The notes: generated by a model from the letters alone, not told the origin. A DNA stretch of 64,000 nt from Sipunculus nudus (GCA_026874595.1 CM049310.1:77679056-77743055); one strand, 5' to 3'; numbered from the stretch's first letter, positions 1 through 15,000 are shown. Made by a program: numbers and translations.

Positions 1-529
1 GTAACAGAGACCTAATTTCTGGTTTCCATGGAGACTTTTAATAGGTCTCTCAGAATATTAAGAATGAAGATTCTAGGTCCAGTCTTTACGATTTGTGCCC
101 TGTAAACAGATGTTCACATTTTTAAAGGTCTCAAAATAGAGAAAAAAAATTCGTAAAAAATAAAAAATACAGGTGGCGCCACCAGTCTGCAGGAACTGAT
201 GGAACATCTCATGATCAATATGTATGCCAAAAATCATGACTATCAGTAATGTAGTTAATGAGATATTGAAGTATTTGTGTGAATTTTTTTACTATTCTGG
301 GGGGGGGGGGTACTTTGGGGCCCTATAGCTCAAAGGATATGGGTAACAGAGACCTAATTCCAGGTTTCCAAGGAGATTTTTCATGGACCTCTCCGGATGT
401 AAAGTGAAAAGATTCCAGGTCCAGTGGTTACGATTTGTGCTTGTTAACGGACAGACGGTCGGATGGCCGGACGGACGACGGACAAAAAGTGATCGCTATA
501 GCTCTGATGACTTACAGTCAGCTGAGCTA
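1..529 (+). repeat. Dispersed bivalve-type repeat, 3' part (ends CAGTCAGCTGAGCT)
   Basis: Right end of a repeat seen again at 4399-5991, 7996-8985, 21180-23445 and 46858-48112. Shared phrases include 'GGTAACAGAGACCTAATTTC', 'AGGTGGCGCCACCAGTCTGC', a GGACGGACGACGGAC stretch and the terminal CAGTCAGCTGAGCTA. A G homopolymer interrupts at about 299-310. No coding capacity is visible; it is intronic to, or just downstream of, exon 15. Confidence 0.8.
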
Positions 530-926
530 AAAACTGGGAAAATTTTCCATTTAATGGTTACTTTAGATTTTGTACAAATTCTGCCACTCTTTACATTCAC
601 ATAAAGGTAATATCTTACTCAACTTTAATTGTATCCTCACAATATTTCAACAGTTACTACAGAGAGAGTTTGCTTTAAATATAATCTAAAGAACTGAAAA
701 TTAATATGCAATATAAACTCACCCACATATTACTGATGTTAGGCTGCTTCAATATGATTAACTTTCTAATGTGACCGATAAACTCTTGACTCAGAGATCA
801 TTAAGAAACTTGATTTGACCATAAATGTATATTTGTAATTGTGAGCAACAAAAATAAAACTTTCCATTTCATCCTTCTTATCATTCATTCAAAGAATATA
901 AGAGGTCTTACAGGTCATGAACCTAC

Positions 927-1096
927 CTTTGCATATGAAATTTTGCAGTACACTGGGGCATCCATTTTCACGCTGATGACCTGAACAGGCACAGCTTCAG
1001 GACAATTATTCTTGTCGATGTCACATGCGCCATACAAGAGTCGAGTAATGTTCAGTGGGCCTGAATCGTCCACAGAACAATCAGGGCCAGAATATC
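927..1096 (-). CDS. VWDE-like exon 15 (last in window): EGF end and following region
   Basis: 170 bases, phase 1 in, 0 out. It completes a Gly, then YSGPDCSVDDSGPLNITRLL and later YCKISYAK. 'GYSGPDC' closes the EGF module (C-x3-C-x5-C-x4-C-x-C-x8-C). Acceptor TTAATAG, donor GTAGGT, so the gene continues past the left edge. Confidence 0.85.
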
Positions 1097-3015
1097 CTAT
1101 TAAAAATGAAACGTAACAAAGCCTACGGACCTTATGCGAATCTGTGCAATGGGATAAACATCAGTATAATGTTTCCATAATACCATGCTTGACCATTATT
1201 TGAAAAGAACTTTTTACCTTAAGTAGCATCCTCGATTTTTAATGCTTTTTTCACTACCTTACACTATTGTTCATTTTGCGTTCTCCCTCTCAGGGCGTGC
1301 CAGATCATACAATAAGCCCCGCGCTATCTCAGGTGTGAACCCAAACCAGCCAGCAGCTGGTTTAAACACGCTTGATATCCATCAGGTCTTCCCGTACTTG
1401 TCACACAGACAGTCTTCTTCGGTCCCCGAATTACGTATCCACCCACGGATACCCGATATCAGAATGCCTGTCTTCCCGATATATATCCCCAATTATTTTA
1501 AGACCTTGGACAAAAGTCCGACATGGGAAGACACCTGCCGAAGTCAGGTTCGAACCAACAACTCCCAGTGCACCGGCTTATTAGTCAGACACGCTAACCA
1601 CTTGACGACCGGGACTGGTTTTAAAAGAACTTGATTAATTATTAAGTACATGTGTGACATGCACATGTATAATACAAGTACTAGACATTTCAAACTCAAG
1701 TACAAGCACCAGTTACACAAACGTCACTCCTAAAAATCAAGCATGGATGTACACAACAGAAAATGATTATAGGTGCCACCTCCAGTCTTGTGTATGGGAA
1801 AAACAACGAAGTTGATGTATAAATATGCCCAATTTCTTGCTGAAATATCAAATTCCTCCTGAGAAATAAACAGGAACATACACTTTACAGAAATCATTGT
1901 AGGTGGCGAGAAAGCCATCAAAGATGCATGGACGTGTCAAAATTTTAATCAACCTACATCAATGTTTTTCTTGAGTCAGGCGCACTGGGCTGACCAAGCT
2001 TAGCTGAGGCAGGCAGGTGCCCTGAGAGAACCGGAACAAATTGCCAGCTGCAAGTAAATTCTTGACCTGCACTTGGCTGTGCTGACTGGATTCTTGACCT
2101 GTTGCCTGATCTGATACAGCTGGCAGTTTACAAAAGCCATAAATAGTTACAAACTAAAACTTGGCTTGTTGCCAAATCTGAAACAGTTGGCTATCTGCCA
2201 AGTTTTTTATGGATACAGACACAACCTTGGCCTGTTGGTCAATCTGTTTACACATACTGAAAGACTTTGGCTAAATGCATTATTTCAACTGATATATAAG
2301 AATTTTTTTATCAAAATGTTTACAATAATAACAGATGCCTTTTGTAAGCAAAATCAAAATAACGTTATTTTTCATTAATGGGTTTATCCAACACATACGC
2401 TGGATATGGAACCAATTATTTATGTTGCTTGTATAGTTCCTTATATGCCCAAATAACTTAGTTTGTTAACACAATAAATCTACTCGTATTTCACAGTCCT
2501 TTCAATTCATAGTTAATAATTCCAATAATTCTGCCAAAATCATTTAACTAATCTTTAATAAAAGCCACTAAAGAATAAATTTGGACAATATTAAAGAAGT
2601 TGAAACAGCGGGTTTGCAGATGAAGACTATTGCGGTCCCCAGTATGAAATAGGCTTTCAAAAGGGCAAAAGTCATGATCATAACCTTGTTCATTGTAACC
2701 CAGAGAAGAGTAAAAAGTAGTAATTTCAAATAATAGAGCCCTATCATTGCAACTTTAATGACCCCTTCACCTGACTCTAATCTTTGCAAAACTGTAAGTG
2801 CTGTAAATTCATGATGTTGAACCCACATTAGGATCTAACATTTAGCAGAAACAAATAACAATCTAAGCCATGGAAAAATATATACATGAGGGCTGAATAA
2901 TAGATGCACAGCAGTCACCACAGCTACCCCTATGATATGACATATATCTATATCAGAACACCAGGGGATCAAAGCCATGATGTTTGGCCCACTGTAATAT
3001 TAAGGGGAAAACTAA

Positions 3016-3073
<58 letters not shown>

Positions 3074-6000
3074 TGAATCCTGTGTAATTAACCCCTCTGT
3101 CGGACTGGCCAAAGTGATCTTAAAAGAGAGGTCCGTTATAAACACTGGGAATGCATTTGGGTTTACACATTTTGGTTTAAATAAACAGGTGGTCCTAGTT
3201 AAGAGGTGAATTTTCAGAGAGGCTCGACTGTACATTTTATATCAACAGCAGTTGTGCAATTAGAATCAGGTTTTTAGAATCAAGTCTTTCAATGGTTTAA
3301 GCATAATGAATACTGCAATACTTTACTTAGTCACTGCACAGGATATCATAGTGATTATCAGAGTACACTCACCAGTAGCACATACACAACTGCCGTTTGT
3401 ACAGGTGCCTTGATTAAAACAATTTCCAGGGCAGCTGAGTGTCAAGAGGTTACCCACTTCGTCATTTTGAGGAAAGCCGCTCCAATCAGTTTCTAAAGAC
3501 CGTCTGTTCCTGGTCACATTGACTCCACCCACATAATAAAATTGGAAGCACATGTCCCTAATTTCGTCCAGCTTGTCTGCAATCCAATCATAATCATCAG
3601 CGATCTGAAATGCGAAGATGACTACAGTCCAGTACTTGGTTCAGGTAATCAACATCTTAAATGAAATTCCAAGGTTTGAGCTATCACCGCTTCAAATTCC
3701 TAATGAGGAAATCTCAATAGAACCTCGGAGATTTTCTCTAATGTCTTGCCGTACTTTCAGTTCATGACTTCTTGATTTTTTCTAGTAATGCATATGAAAA
3801 CTGGCATCCAGAATGCTTACTACTTAATGTCTGTCTCAACAACAGGTTATGCTTTCTCGATAAATCCTCACCCGTGCATATAAAACAACTGAATTAATAG
3901 TGACATATCCTTCTTATCATATGGATACCTTCATCCTTATTCAATAGCACTAACAACAGGCCATAGAACTATCTAAAAAAACTAGTTAATATTTGTCAAT
4001 GGGGGTTCAATCCACAATTAAATGACTGTGTCACCACCTGATATCTTTGACCCGACCCTCAGGAACACCATGAATTCCGTATGACCGTTCTACCATATCT
4101 ATATTGATCCGCCATGCCTCAATAAAAAATACTAACATTCCTGTAATTTAATATCTTAAAATGTAAGCAAATCTGACTTGGCTTCAGGTTATCAATACCA
4201 ATGGGTTTTATTGGCAGGGAAGCATAAAATCAGAAACGTTTTAAAGTATACAGCTGACTGTACATGGATGGAGGTCATAATTAGAAATTTGCAAATATAC
4301 CAAACACATGCTGGAAGATCTTAACTCGATTTTCAGCCATGTGAGTTGCTGAATTTAATTTGTTTCCACAGCTATTTTTTGTCATATTAATACAAAACAC
4401 AAGTGACCGAACGGTAATGATGCTCAGCTGACTATGAACACTTCACAAAAGGAATTTTATCACCTGAATGCCAAACTTTGTAGGTCGTATTCCCATTCAG
4501 CTGAAGCTATTAAAGTTCTTCAAAATCAACAAAAAGGAAATGTTTCATGAAAATATGTCCAGCCATTCCCATGAAATCTAGCATTTTTTTGTATGCAGTC
4601 AGCTGAGCTAAAATTGGCCATGCACATTTTTAAAGGACATCCTTGGATGTCTAAAAGAAAATACAAGGTCCAACAGTAATTATTGTATCCTTTCTTAAAT
4701 TTTTGCCAGTATATAGGTCATCATGACCTAATTTTAGGTTTCTATGGAGATTGCCTAAGACCTTCTTGTATATTACATTGGAACATTCTAGGGCTAGCAG
4801 ATGCAATTTGTGCCCATCTGATTTTCAGGTTACTATAATCATGTTTTTGGCCCATAGTTCACAGAATATAGGTCACCATGACCTAATTTCAGATTTACCA
4901 AGGACCTGCCGGAATGTCAAGTAAGACGATTCAACTAGGCGAAAAGGTACAAGGTGTGCAACGCCTGACTCTCTGGGTGCTCAAAATCAATTTTGTGGGC
5001 CACAGTTTACAAAATAAAGGTCACCATGAGCTAATTGAAGTTTCCAAGGAGATTTGCCTAGGAACTCCTTTGGTGAACAGATAGAAGTTTTTAGGTCTAA
5101 CATTTTTGTGTCCTTTTAATGGTTGGACTGCTTCATTTAAAAACCTCAAGAAAGAAAAAAAAGGATAAACATATGAAATAAAACATGTGGCACCACAAGT
5201 CGTAAGGAACACATTAAGCACTCCGTGATTAATAAGCATAGAAAGAACAATGGCAATCAATGTATAAGTTATTTAGATACTGGAGGTTGAATGAGGTGGA
5301 ACTTTCAAGTCCCATGGATCAGAAGATAGAAGCTTCTGGGCCTAGCGGATAGAATTTGTGCCCGGTCTGACTGACTGGTTGTTCAAATAAATATTTTCCG
5401 TCTTTAGTTCATAAAATATAGATCACTTTGACATAATTGCAGATTTCCAAGGAGTCTGGAACCGGAGCATCCATGGATGTACAGTTAAAAGTTTCTAGGC
5501 CTAAAGGTTACGATTTTTGCCCTGTTAACGGAGGGACTGCTTCACCTGAAGGTCTAAAAATTGAGAAAAAAAATCTTCAAATTAGAAAAAAAACAGCTTG
5601 CCCCACTGGTCTTCAGGAAATGCGAAACACTCCATGATCAATTTACACGGAAATAGCCCAGAGGATATGGATAACAGAGACCTAATTTTTTAGGTATCCA
5701 TGTGAACATTTCATGGACTTCCCAGGATGTAAAGTTGGAAGGTTCTAGGTCCAATAGTGACGATTTGTGCCCTGTTGCCTGATAACCGCTTAATTTGAAG
5801 GTCTCAAACAGAAGAAAATGAGTTAAAAAAAAAAACAGGTGGCGCCACCAGTCTTGGAGGAACTGATGAAACACTCCATGATCAATATGCATGCAAAGAA
5901 TCATGGCCATCAGTGCGTTAATGGAGTGCAGGGTGGACGACGGACAAATAGTGATTGCTATAGCTCAGATGACTTTCAGTCAGCTGAGCTATAAATCAAG

Positions 6001-9000
6001 AGGGTTGGAACCCAAAGCTTCTCAGGTAGGGCTCCATGATCATCATATTTAAATGAACAGCCCTTGGGCCATATTGTATATTAGATGGGTCTGAAATTTT
6101 TACAAAGAATATTCTAAAAGGTACCATTTTTTAGAGAAATCGCAGCATTATCCAAACAGTTATTGCAAAGGGATTTTAGAATATTTGCCTCGCAGCCATA
6201 TTAGATTTAACAGGGGGGTCAAATTTTGACCAAAATCATTGATTGTGCTCTGGCAGCTATAGTAGATATTAGACAGGTCTGTAATTCTAAACGGCTTGAG
6301 CCCTCACAGGCACCAATTGCCTCCGTGAACATGTCTGATATAGATGAAAATTGTGTGCTTGAAAGAGAATTAGTGACTGTTCTATTGCAGTGAAGCTCGG
6401 ACAAGGTGATCAGTAAAGGGCCCCACTTGACCTGCCCTTATTAAGCGGATAGAAACTTTTTCTCTCTAAAATTTAACCTTTGTCATTATGTGAAGTATGG
6501 AAAACTGCAAAGGAAACAAACCTAAAATATGTTTTCCTTTAAGTAACAATTCTTCATTCAGTTTATTATATAAATAAAGTAATATTACCTGGATGTCATC
6601 CACACACTTCCGGATGATGGTTTCAGCAGTGAAGCTTGTAAAGACACTGCTACACTGGACAAAGAAGGCGCTTTTGGTGATCATATCAGTGCACTTCTGC
6701 CTAACTTCTACTTCTGTCTTCCCCGAGGATGTGGGCCACGTGATCTGTAAACTATCATAATTGATGCTGGTGCCATACTCAAACGTGTACAAAACCTGCT
6801 GCACAAAGTACATAAACGTGACGTTGATGTTGATTGTTGGCCTGTCTACAAACTCTCGCCACTGAACATGGCGCTTTGCAGCACATGAAAAGTCATCCTC
6901 ACTTCGACACTGGCATGTTGATGGAACAGGGGTTGGAGTGTCTGCCGGTGGGTCTCTCTCAAAGTAACTCTCACCCTTCCTTATCCTGGAATATGTATAG
7001 AAATTATTGCTAGTTTTGTGCCGACTTCTTGATTATATTGATGATTGGAGGTTTTCTTTTGTATTCAATTATACTGGGTGATTTCTTTATAATCAACCAC
7101 AAACAGTCATGCATATACAAGCAACAATGTCATATTATCTGGCAATCACGTCAAAGAATAAAAATATAAACAGAGTAGTGAATAATGTTAAACTGAACTT
7201 CTGTGTCGTGGAAGGTGTCAACGCAGCAATTACCTTGACCATATACTGGGGGGGGGGGGGGGGTCTTACACTGAAATGTGTTCTACTAAAAAAATTAAAT
7301 GTTTAATATTGGAGAAATTTCAATAAAATGGTATTACAGCCATGATGCAGGTACTTTACTTATATATCAGAGAAGAGCATAACACTACAGTTACCTCCAT
7401 TTGTTTATAAATGCACGTGGTCGATTGGCACTTTCACCTGATTCCACAGTAACATCATTATCACTGCTTCCATCAAAGTTGCCACACAAACCTGAGGTCT
7501 GGACACGGTCAAACCCCATGGCATAAATATACATATTCATGCCCCATGAATAAACATCAACCCTGACATAACGACCCGATGGCATGTTGATCTGTAAAAG
7601 GAGAGCAAGAGATTGTTATCATAACAATATTCTGGCACTTTCACATGCTTACAATATTTGGAATGTCTTTGATAATGGGCATTCATATAACATGGTTAAG
7701 GGCAGATTTATTTTATCATGGAAGACCACTTATTTAGGGCACTTCTGAATTATGAACACATGTCTATGAGCATCTCTTGCTTCTTTAATAATATTTATAA
7801 TATAAATGGAGCTTAGGACACCCCAACTTTAAATACACCTGTCTATGTATGTTAAGCATAAAGGAAAGTGTAAAAAAGCCCCTTACTGCCAGCAATTGTT
7901 ATGTAGTTTGAATGTCTCATGATCAAAAAATAGTAAAACTAGAAATCTATATTTCCAATAGATACATACCTCCATGATGGGAGCACAGGTCTTAACAAGT
8001 GGCCCATAGGCCATGAAGCTCAGCTGAATTACGGGAACATTGATCAATGAGTAACATGACTCCCAGAGTTCTCAGAATCATGCAACTCGCCGAAACATCT
8101 TATAAATGGATTACAGTGACCTTATTCTACATTCAGCTCCTACCATTTGTGCCCATGTTACTGTTTGAGTTATAAAATAATGTTCTTTCACACAGCTTGC
8201 AGAATATAGGTCAAGGTGACATTATTTAAGGTTTACAAAATTATTTTTACAGGAACCTCCCTCGATCTTAATCAAATTAGAAGTTTCTAGATCCATCTGT
8301 AGCCAGTCATGCAAATCTGTCCTATAGAGTGCTCAAATCATGTTCTTTCACATATCTTGCAGAATATAGGCCACTATGACCTAATATCATTTTTACAAGG
8401 AGATTTGCCTAAGACCACCCTAGATATACAGTTAGAAGATTCTAGGTCTAATGGTTACATTTTGTGCACTATTACCAGACAGAATGCTTCGTTTGAAGGT
8501 CTAAAAAATAGAGGAAAAATACATAAAAATAGGAAAATAATACAGGTGGCGCCATTAGCCTGCAGGAACTGATGAACACTTTATAATCAAAATGCATGCA
8601 AAGAATCATGGTGATCAATGCATTAGATTTTCAGATACTGGAGCTTTTGTATCACATTTTAAATTATTCTTGCGAGCCCCATAGCTCGGAGGATATGGGT
8701 AATAGAGACCTAATTTCAGGTTTTCAAGGAGATGCGGGGGGGGGGGGGGGGGGATTTACAAACCCCATAGCTCGGAGGATATGGGTAAAAAAGACCTAAT
8801 TTTAGGTTTCCAAGGTGATTTTTTCATGGACCTCCTTTGATGTTAAGTTAGAAGATTCGTGATCCAACGGTTGCGATTTGTACCCTGTTAACGGACAGAC
8901 GAACACACAGCTAGACAGACAGACGGATTGACGACGGAGAAAAAGTGATCTCTATAGCTCTGGTGGCTTTCAGTCAGCTGAGCTAACAATTTTCTCAGAA

Positions 9001-12000
9001 CACACTGGAATCTGTCTCTCCGGAGTTGCTGGGACCCTCCGTGCCACAATGCGCAACACGAGGCTAGAACTTTTGTGCATTCACTTATTTTTTCTCCCAT
9101 ATTCCCATATTGATTCGTGCATAAGTGACCATACATTTGTGAATATTCCTTGATCAAACTCAAAAATCCAGATAAGATGCTGGATGAACACCTAAATCTA
9201 TTAGATTCCTTCTTGGCCTATTGCCGAAATGTCCTGGAAATTTCATGAGATTCCATTTATGATTTCGCCAGTTATATTGTGAACAAACACACACACTCAC
9301 ACACAAACACACACACAGCTGAAGACACATAAACACACACATAAACACACAGGAATGATGGCAATTAAAAAGTTGGACAATTACACTAAAGTGGACTTAA
9401 GGCCATAAAATCCATACATAAAATCCGTAGGCACACACAAGGTGCTCCTGGACTTAAATCATCTACATGACTTCGATCACCTCCTTGCAACATACCACTG
9501 ATGGCTAAGTATTCCTGTAACTTCGGAAGACCCCTTTCAAGGAAACTTTTTCCTCCGACATGATATAGACATGTTAAATTTCAAAATTGTAAACCCATAT
9601 TTATACTTCTCTCTGTCAAAATCTCTTTTTACGTACAATTAAAACCACATAACAAGCATAACAGAAGACACTATAAGTTTTAATGAGTTGATAAAGATAC
9701 CTAAGATCAATGAGCCCGCAACATTTCAGAACAATGCATGCATGCAATCATTTAAATTTTGAACATTACATTTTCTATTTAAAATATAGATTGAATGGAG
9801 CCCAACAAGTACCACTGTGGTTGGCTTTTAGTTTGCAAGGTTTTCAAATTTGCAATATTCACAAAAAGGAAATTATCGCGAAAATCAAATCTTCGTGGAT
9901 AAAACGCCTGACCTACATTAATCAATATTCCTACTAAATACCCTCATCAACTGACACTTCGTGTACCTTATCCGTACTTGTAACTTTGACAGTAGAAACG
10001 GTAAGCAGAAATTATATAAATGCATGCAGGCCTAATAATAGATATTCTGTGTTATCCTTAAATCAAACATTGATGTAGTATATTGAATAGTATATGGAAT
10101 AACCCTTTTATATTATTTACCAAAAATGAAGAATAAGCCTACCGTTGTTTGGTTTTCCCCTTGAGTTCTCGTCATCTTTTTAAGAATTTGATATAAATCA
10201 ATTATATACAGTTATGGATATACTAAGTGAATGGTACTGTATGGTGGTATCGCAAAACTCAAACCCTTGTGTGATGGCATGGTTATGTCGGCATAACCAT
10301 GCCTTCTGGTACCGTATCCATACAATACAATACAATACAATTTTATAAGCTCTTGACAATTCAAAGATTGTATGGAGCACCAACATTTACTGATAAATAT
10401 CACATATATTATTATTGTTGTTGTTGTTATTAGAGTATCTTCATAGTAAGATTTCATACACTGGTGTACATTAACGTTAATACTTACATTTTATAAACTG
10501 GAAGGAAAATATGTACATTGCCAAACATATACATCAGGTATATACATATATAAACATATATACATACAATCATATATGCATACATGTAAGCCTGTGCATT
10601 TACACACATCTATAGCTATTCACATTTAAATGCATTATATATAATATACACACGTGCAGCATATAGAAATAAACATAATTAGAATAGTTTGTATAACAAA
10701 ATTTTCCCTGTGATTTCTGCAGGTTCAGTTTAACACTGTCATGAGGTGTAATTAAGTTAATCAAGCTTGTCCACTGGTCCTGCCATGAACTGTTATTTAG
10801 ATCTGGTCTTCTACAAATGATGTATTGATAAGCTACTTCGAAATGTAAGATTTGATTGGCATTATCAATACTTAATCACTGCACTTCAAAAGAGGTTTGA
10901 GCTCGTATAGAGAGAGCTCTGTATACATTTGGGTCTTTTTACCAGTAATTTTGTAACAATAGTCTGTTGATTACGAAAAGGGTGGAAATAGGTACAATTA
11001 GTTAACGTATAGGATGTATACCGGAGTATGCTCATAAACCTAACTAAAAGTCACATTCTGTTGATAATACTTATGGTCATAGATTCATAGGCAGGGAACG
11101 CTGTGAGCAGTGCGAGGTATATATAGACTGACAAACAAGGTAATCTGTATCTTAGTCGGCTATTGTCACTCTCAAATGTTTGTAATGGTAACAGTCATTT
11201 ACAAGGGTCCTGCAAAATCTGTAATTGCATAGAAATTTTATCATGTACATTATTTAATTAAGAGTATACTGTTATTTAGAATTTGAGCTATCGAGAGGCA
11301 TATTTGGTGCAAAGAGAGCTCTCGATTTCAGTTTCTTTAAGAATGGAAAACACATTTTACTGGGCATAAGGAGGCCAACTCCGGTTCTTCTTTATATTGA
11401 TTACTGTATATGCATGATTAAAATTATTACTGTTTACCTGAAAATGACAATTTTTTGGGTGTAGATGACTAGCACATTTGGTAGAAATATTTATGCATTG
11501 TGTTCAGGTGCCTGTTTGAAGTGTTTGCTACTATGTTTAGCTCCACTTGACCCTTGCGGCTGGGGTTACTTCTGAGGTTGACACAGATACAGTGTTTAGG
11601 CGGTGCGGACAGGCCACTGTGTCTAACCGACTATCAAGATGTTTCGTTAATAATCTTATGATATTTCTTGGTTCCTTGTGGTGCAGGGAAACCAGATTGT
11701 CTTTGGTTATATTCATTATTATTGCATTTATATTGTGAGTTCATCAAGGACTTGGGGCATGTTTTAAATTATGAGACCATCACCTTCATGTAATGTAATG
11801 TTTGAGTTTAACACACAGATTGACACAGTGCCTGATGTTATTAACTTGTGTTACGGAACCTTATAACAACAGATCACGTAGTCGTGACGAGCATAAATTT
11901 TATTATGGAGATAAAAAAAACAGATTCTGTTACAAAAGGCAGCGAGAAATGTCTAGAGGAATGAATAAAGAAGTCAGTGGATTTTTTGTTAACACATAAT

Positions 12001-15000
12001 TATAATTTTTTCTTAAAACAACCCTTACATTACAATACACTACATCAATACAATTACACAGTATAACAATAAAATGTACAGTACCAGAGTGTCCAGTTCG
12101 TAGGCTTTGAGTTTGAATGCCACCACTGTCACAGCTCAACAAGAGTCCGTATTAAAACTGTATTAAGTCCGTTAAATATCTGACACCACTGAAATTATCG
12201 GGAAGGTCCCAAAACTGACGAGAAAGTAACACTCTTAGTGATCACTGGTATATTCCTTTCTACCGGCTCTAAGCACAACCCTCATTTATAGCTTCTCACC
12301 CGAAATTCTAGAAATGGAAAATGCCCAAAGAACAATACACTCGCACATGAACATACCTGTAAACATCCAGAACAAAGAACCTTGTGTCTCTACGCTTTGG
12401 ACTCCAAACGCGAGCCAGCGCCCAACAAGCAAGGTTCCCATAGCAACGAACCATGCCTGCGCTACACGAATCAGAATGTCAACAGACACATGTAACACTC
12501 CTGCGCACAATAAAACTGACACCTGTAACAATCCCCCTTCTGAACGAAAAAAAATACAGTCAGTGTTTTTTTGTTAACAAACAATTATAATTCATTCTTA
12601 GAACAATCCTAACATTACAATACACTAAATTAATACAATTACACAGTATAATAAATAAAGTGTACAGTACCAGAATGTCTGGATCCGAGGCTTTCCTGGA
12701 TACAACCACTATCACAGCTCAATAATTCCTTTAAAAGACATAATCCAGATAGACATTTCACATAAATCTTCATAGAAAATAATAGTCCAATTAAATCTCA
12801 AAATGACTCTGTTGTAATCCAAAAGTGAAGTTCCGGTAAAAGTCACAAAGGCAAACTGAAGACCTAATAAAATCTGTTACAAAGTTCGAAGAATATCTAT
12901 AAATGCTGCAATTATTGGAAAGATCCACAAACTGACTCGCACTCTTCCGTGTCAGCTGAAATATTTCTCTCTCTCCTTTCGGCTCTAAACACAGCCCCTA
13001 AAATAACTTTTCAACTCAAGCCCAGAACTTTCCATTTCACGAACAATCCATAGAACACAACAAGACACGCGCTCATAGAGCGCGAACAGCCCAGAAAATC
13101 CCAGATTAGCACGAACAGTGTCTTTTACACTACAGACCCCACACTCGGGCCAGCCCGGCTCGCGCGTCTCCCATGGCAACGGACTATGCTTGCCTAATAG
13201 ACACATGCAACACCCCTGAGCACAACAAACCAGGGCCTGCCTTACACGAATCAGAATGTCAACAGTCAGATATAACACTTGACTATAACCTGTATGTCAT
13301 TATCTTATGCTTTGATTGCGAGTGACAACTTTCTGTATAGTACTCTGTCTAAATATGGCCAATCTTGAAGAATTAGCCAAGAAGCTGAAAGATCTTCAGA
13401 GAAAATATGATGATCTTCAGGCTAGGTCTCCTAATCAGGGACATCCTATGGGATTGGTCTATGTATCAAAGAAATTGGCAGTATTTAGAGGGGACTTAGG
13501 CCAACATGTTGAAACTTGGCCGAATCAGAAAAGGGACGCCCTTACCATTGAGGGACTTTCAGGCCAACAGGCCGCAGGTTTCATTCGTTACTACCTAGGT
13601 GGCGCTGCTGTCACCGAGATAACTTAATTAAATGGAGATACCAGGGCTGATCCACATTAGCTGCTAAAACATTTAAGAAAGGTGTTTGGGGAACAACGGT
13701 CTGCCGATTATCTGTATGAGGTTTTCCTCAATAGGAAACAAAAGGAGAATGTGTCACTGATGGAATATTCAGTATCTTTGATGGGCTTATTAGATCGGCT
13801 GAACAACAAAGACGAAACACTTATTCAGATCAGGAACAGATCCCGAAGAAAGGTTCGCGGCGAAATATGCGCAGAGCCAATCGAGAAAATCCTACTTGGC
13901 CTTTTCTCCAGTTGCCTAGCGAAAGCCAACACATTCTTGATGACTACCGAGATAGCCGCCAAACAGTGAAGCACGAAATGACGCATGTTTAATGGAGAGA
14001 GAAGAACAGTCGAAGACAAACAGATATGAAGAGAACAGCTCTCAAACTAATCTGCCATTGCCAGGAATATTAGAAAAGACTGAATCCGATGAGCATAAAA
14101 ATCAGGTGAAAGTAATGTTTACTCTCAGGCAGAGACAGCAAGAGCAAATAACTGTGCAACAACAGCTCATTAACAACATCCAACAACAACTGGAAACGAA
14201 TGACGGTCAGGAACAGTTAGGAAATATCAAGGAAACAAAAAGGGCATTGTCACTATTGTAACGAATTGGGACACTATATAAAAGAATGCTGGAAACGCCA
14301 AAAGGACTTAGGACATAGAAGTAGTGCTGTTCAAAACACTGTGCAATTACAACCCGTGATGGCAACTCCAGCATTCTCTCAAGCGTTTTGGCCAGGGTAT
14401 TATCAGATGGCGCGGCCACAAGGAGCTGCACCTGAAGCACCTAATATCTCAGTACTACCCATGGCGCCAGTTGGACACCCAGCAGGTGGGACCCAAAACT
14501 TTGTTCCACAGTAAAACTAGTGGCACACCCAGCCATGAATCCAACTATGTGTGCTCCGAATTATGGGCACCCATGAGAACTGAACCAGATATCAGTTGAT
14601 TTATTCACAAAAACTGTTGGTGAACACCCTGTATTTAAAGGAACTGTCCTTAATCATGAAATGTCGTGGTTTGTCGACACAGGATCGCAATTCACCACAC
14701 TTCATGAATCCTTCTATCGAGAGAAACTTTTGTCCAATGTAACATTGGTTTATGGTAATTGGTTCCATTGACTGCGGCCAATGGATTAAAAATTCCGTAT
14801 GTGGGTATAGCTATCATTTACGTAGAGGTGATGGGTACTATGGTAAGCCAGGTTAAGGTTTGATTGATAAAGGAGGCTCCAAATAGCATTAGTACTTCTA
14901 CAGTCCAAGGTTATTGGAATGAATGGTTTAGGCCGTGTTCCTACATGGAAATATGTACTTTGTCAAAAAAAGTGTTACTATGAATAGTCAACAGTATACA

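Noticed and set aside
383-604. Small open frame of 73 codons
   Set aside because: It lies inside the dispersed repeat; similar frames differ in each copy.
1545-1622. tRNA gene on the minus strand
   Set aside because: A- and B-box-like sequences are present, but there is no complete cloverleaf and the unit is bounded by target duplications with a 300-bp tail, so it is a SINE.
2904-3235. Overlapping open frames with YIYIYI runs (also near 34700, 46300, 58450, 63400)
   Set aside because: They are translations of (TA)n microsatellites; length comes from lack of stops in the repeat.
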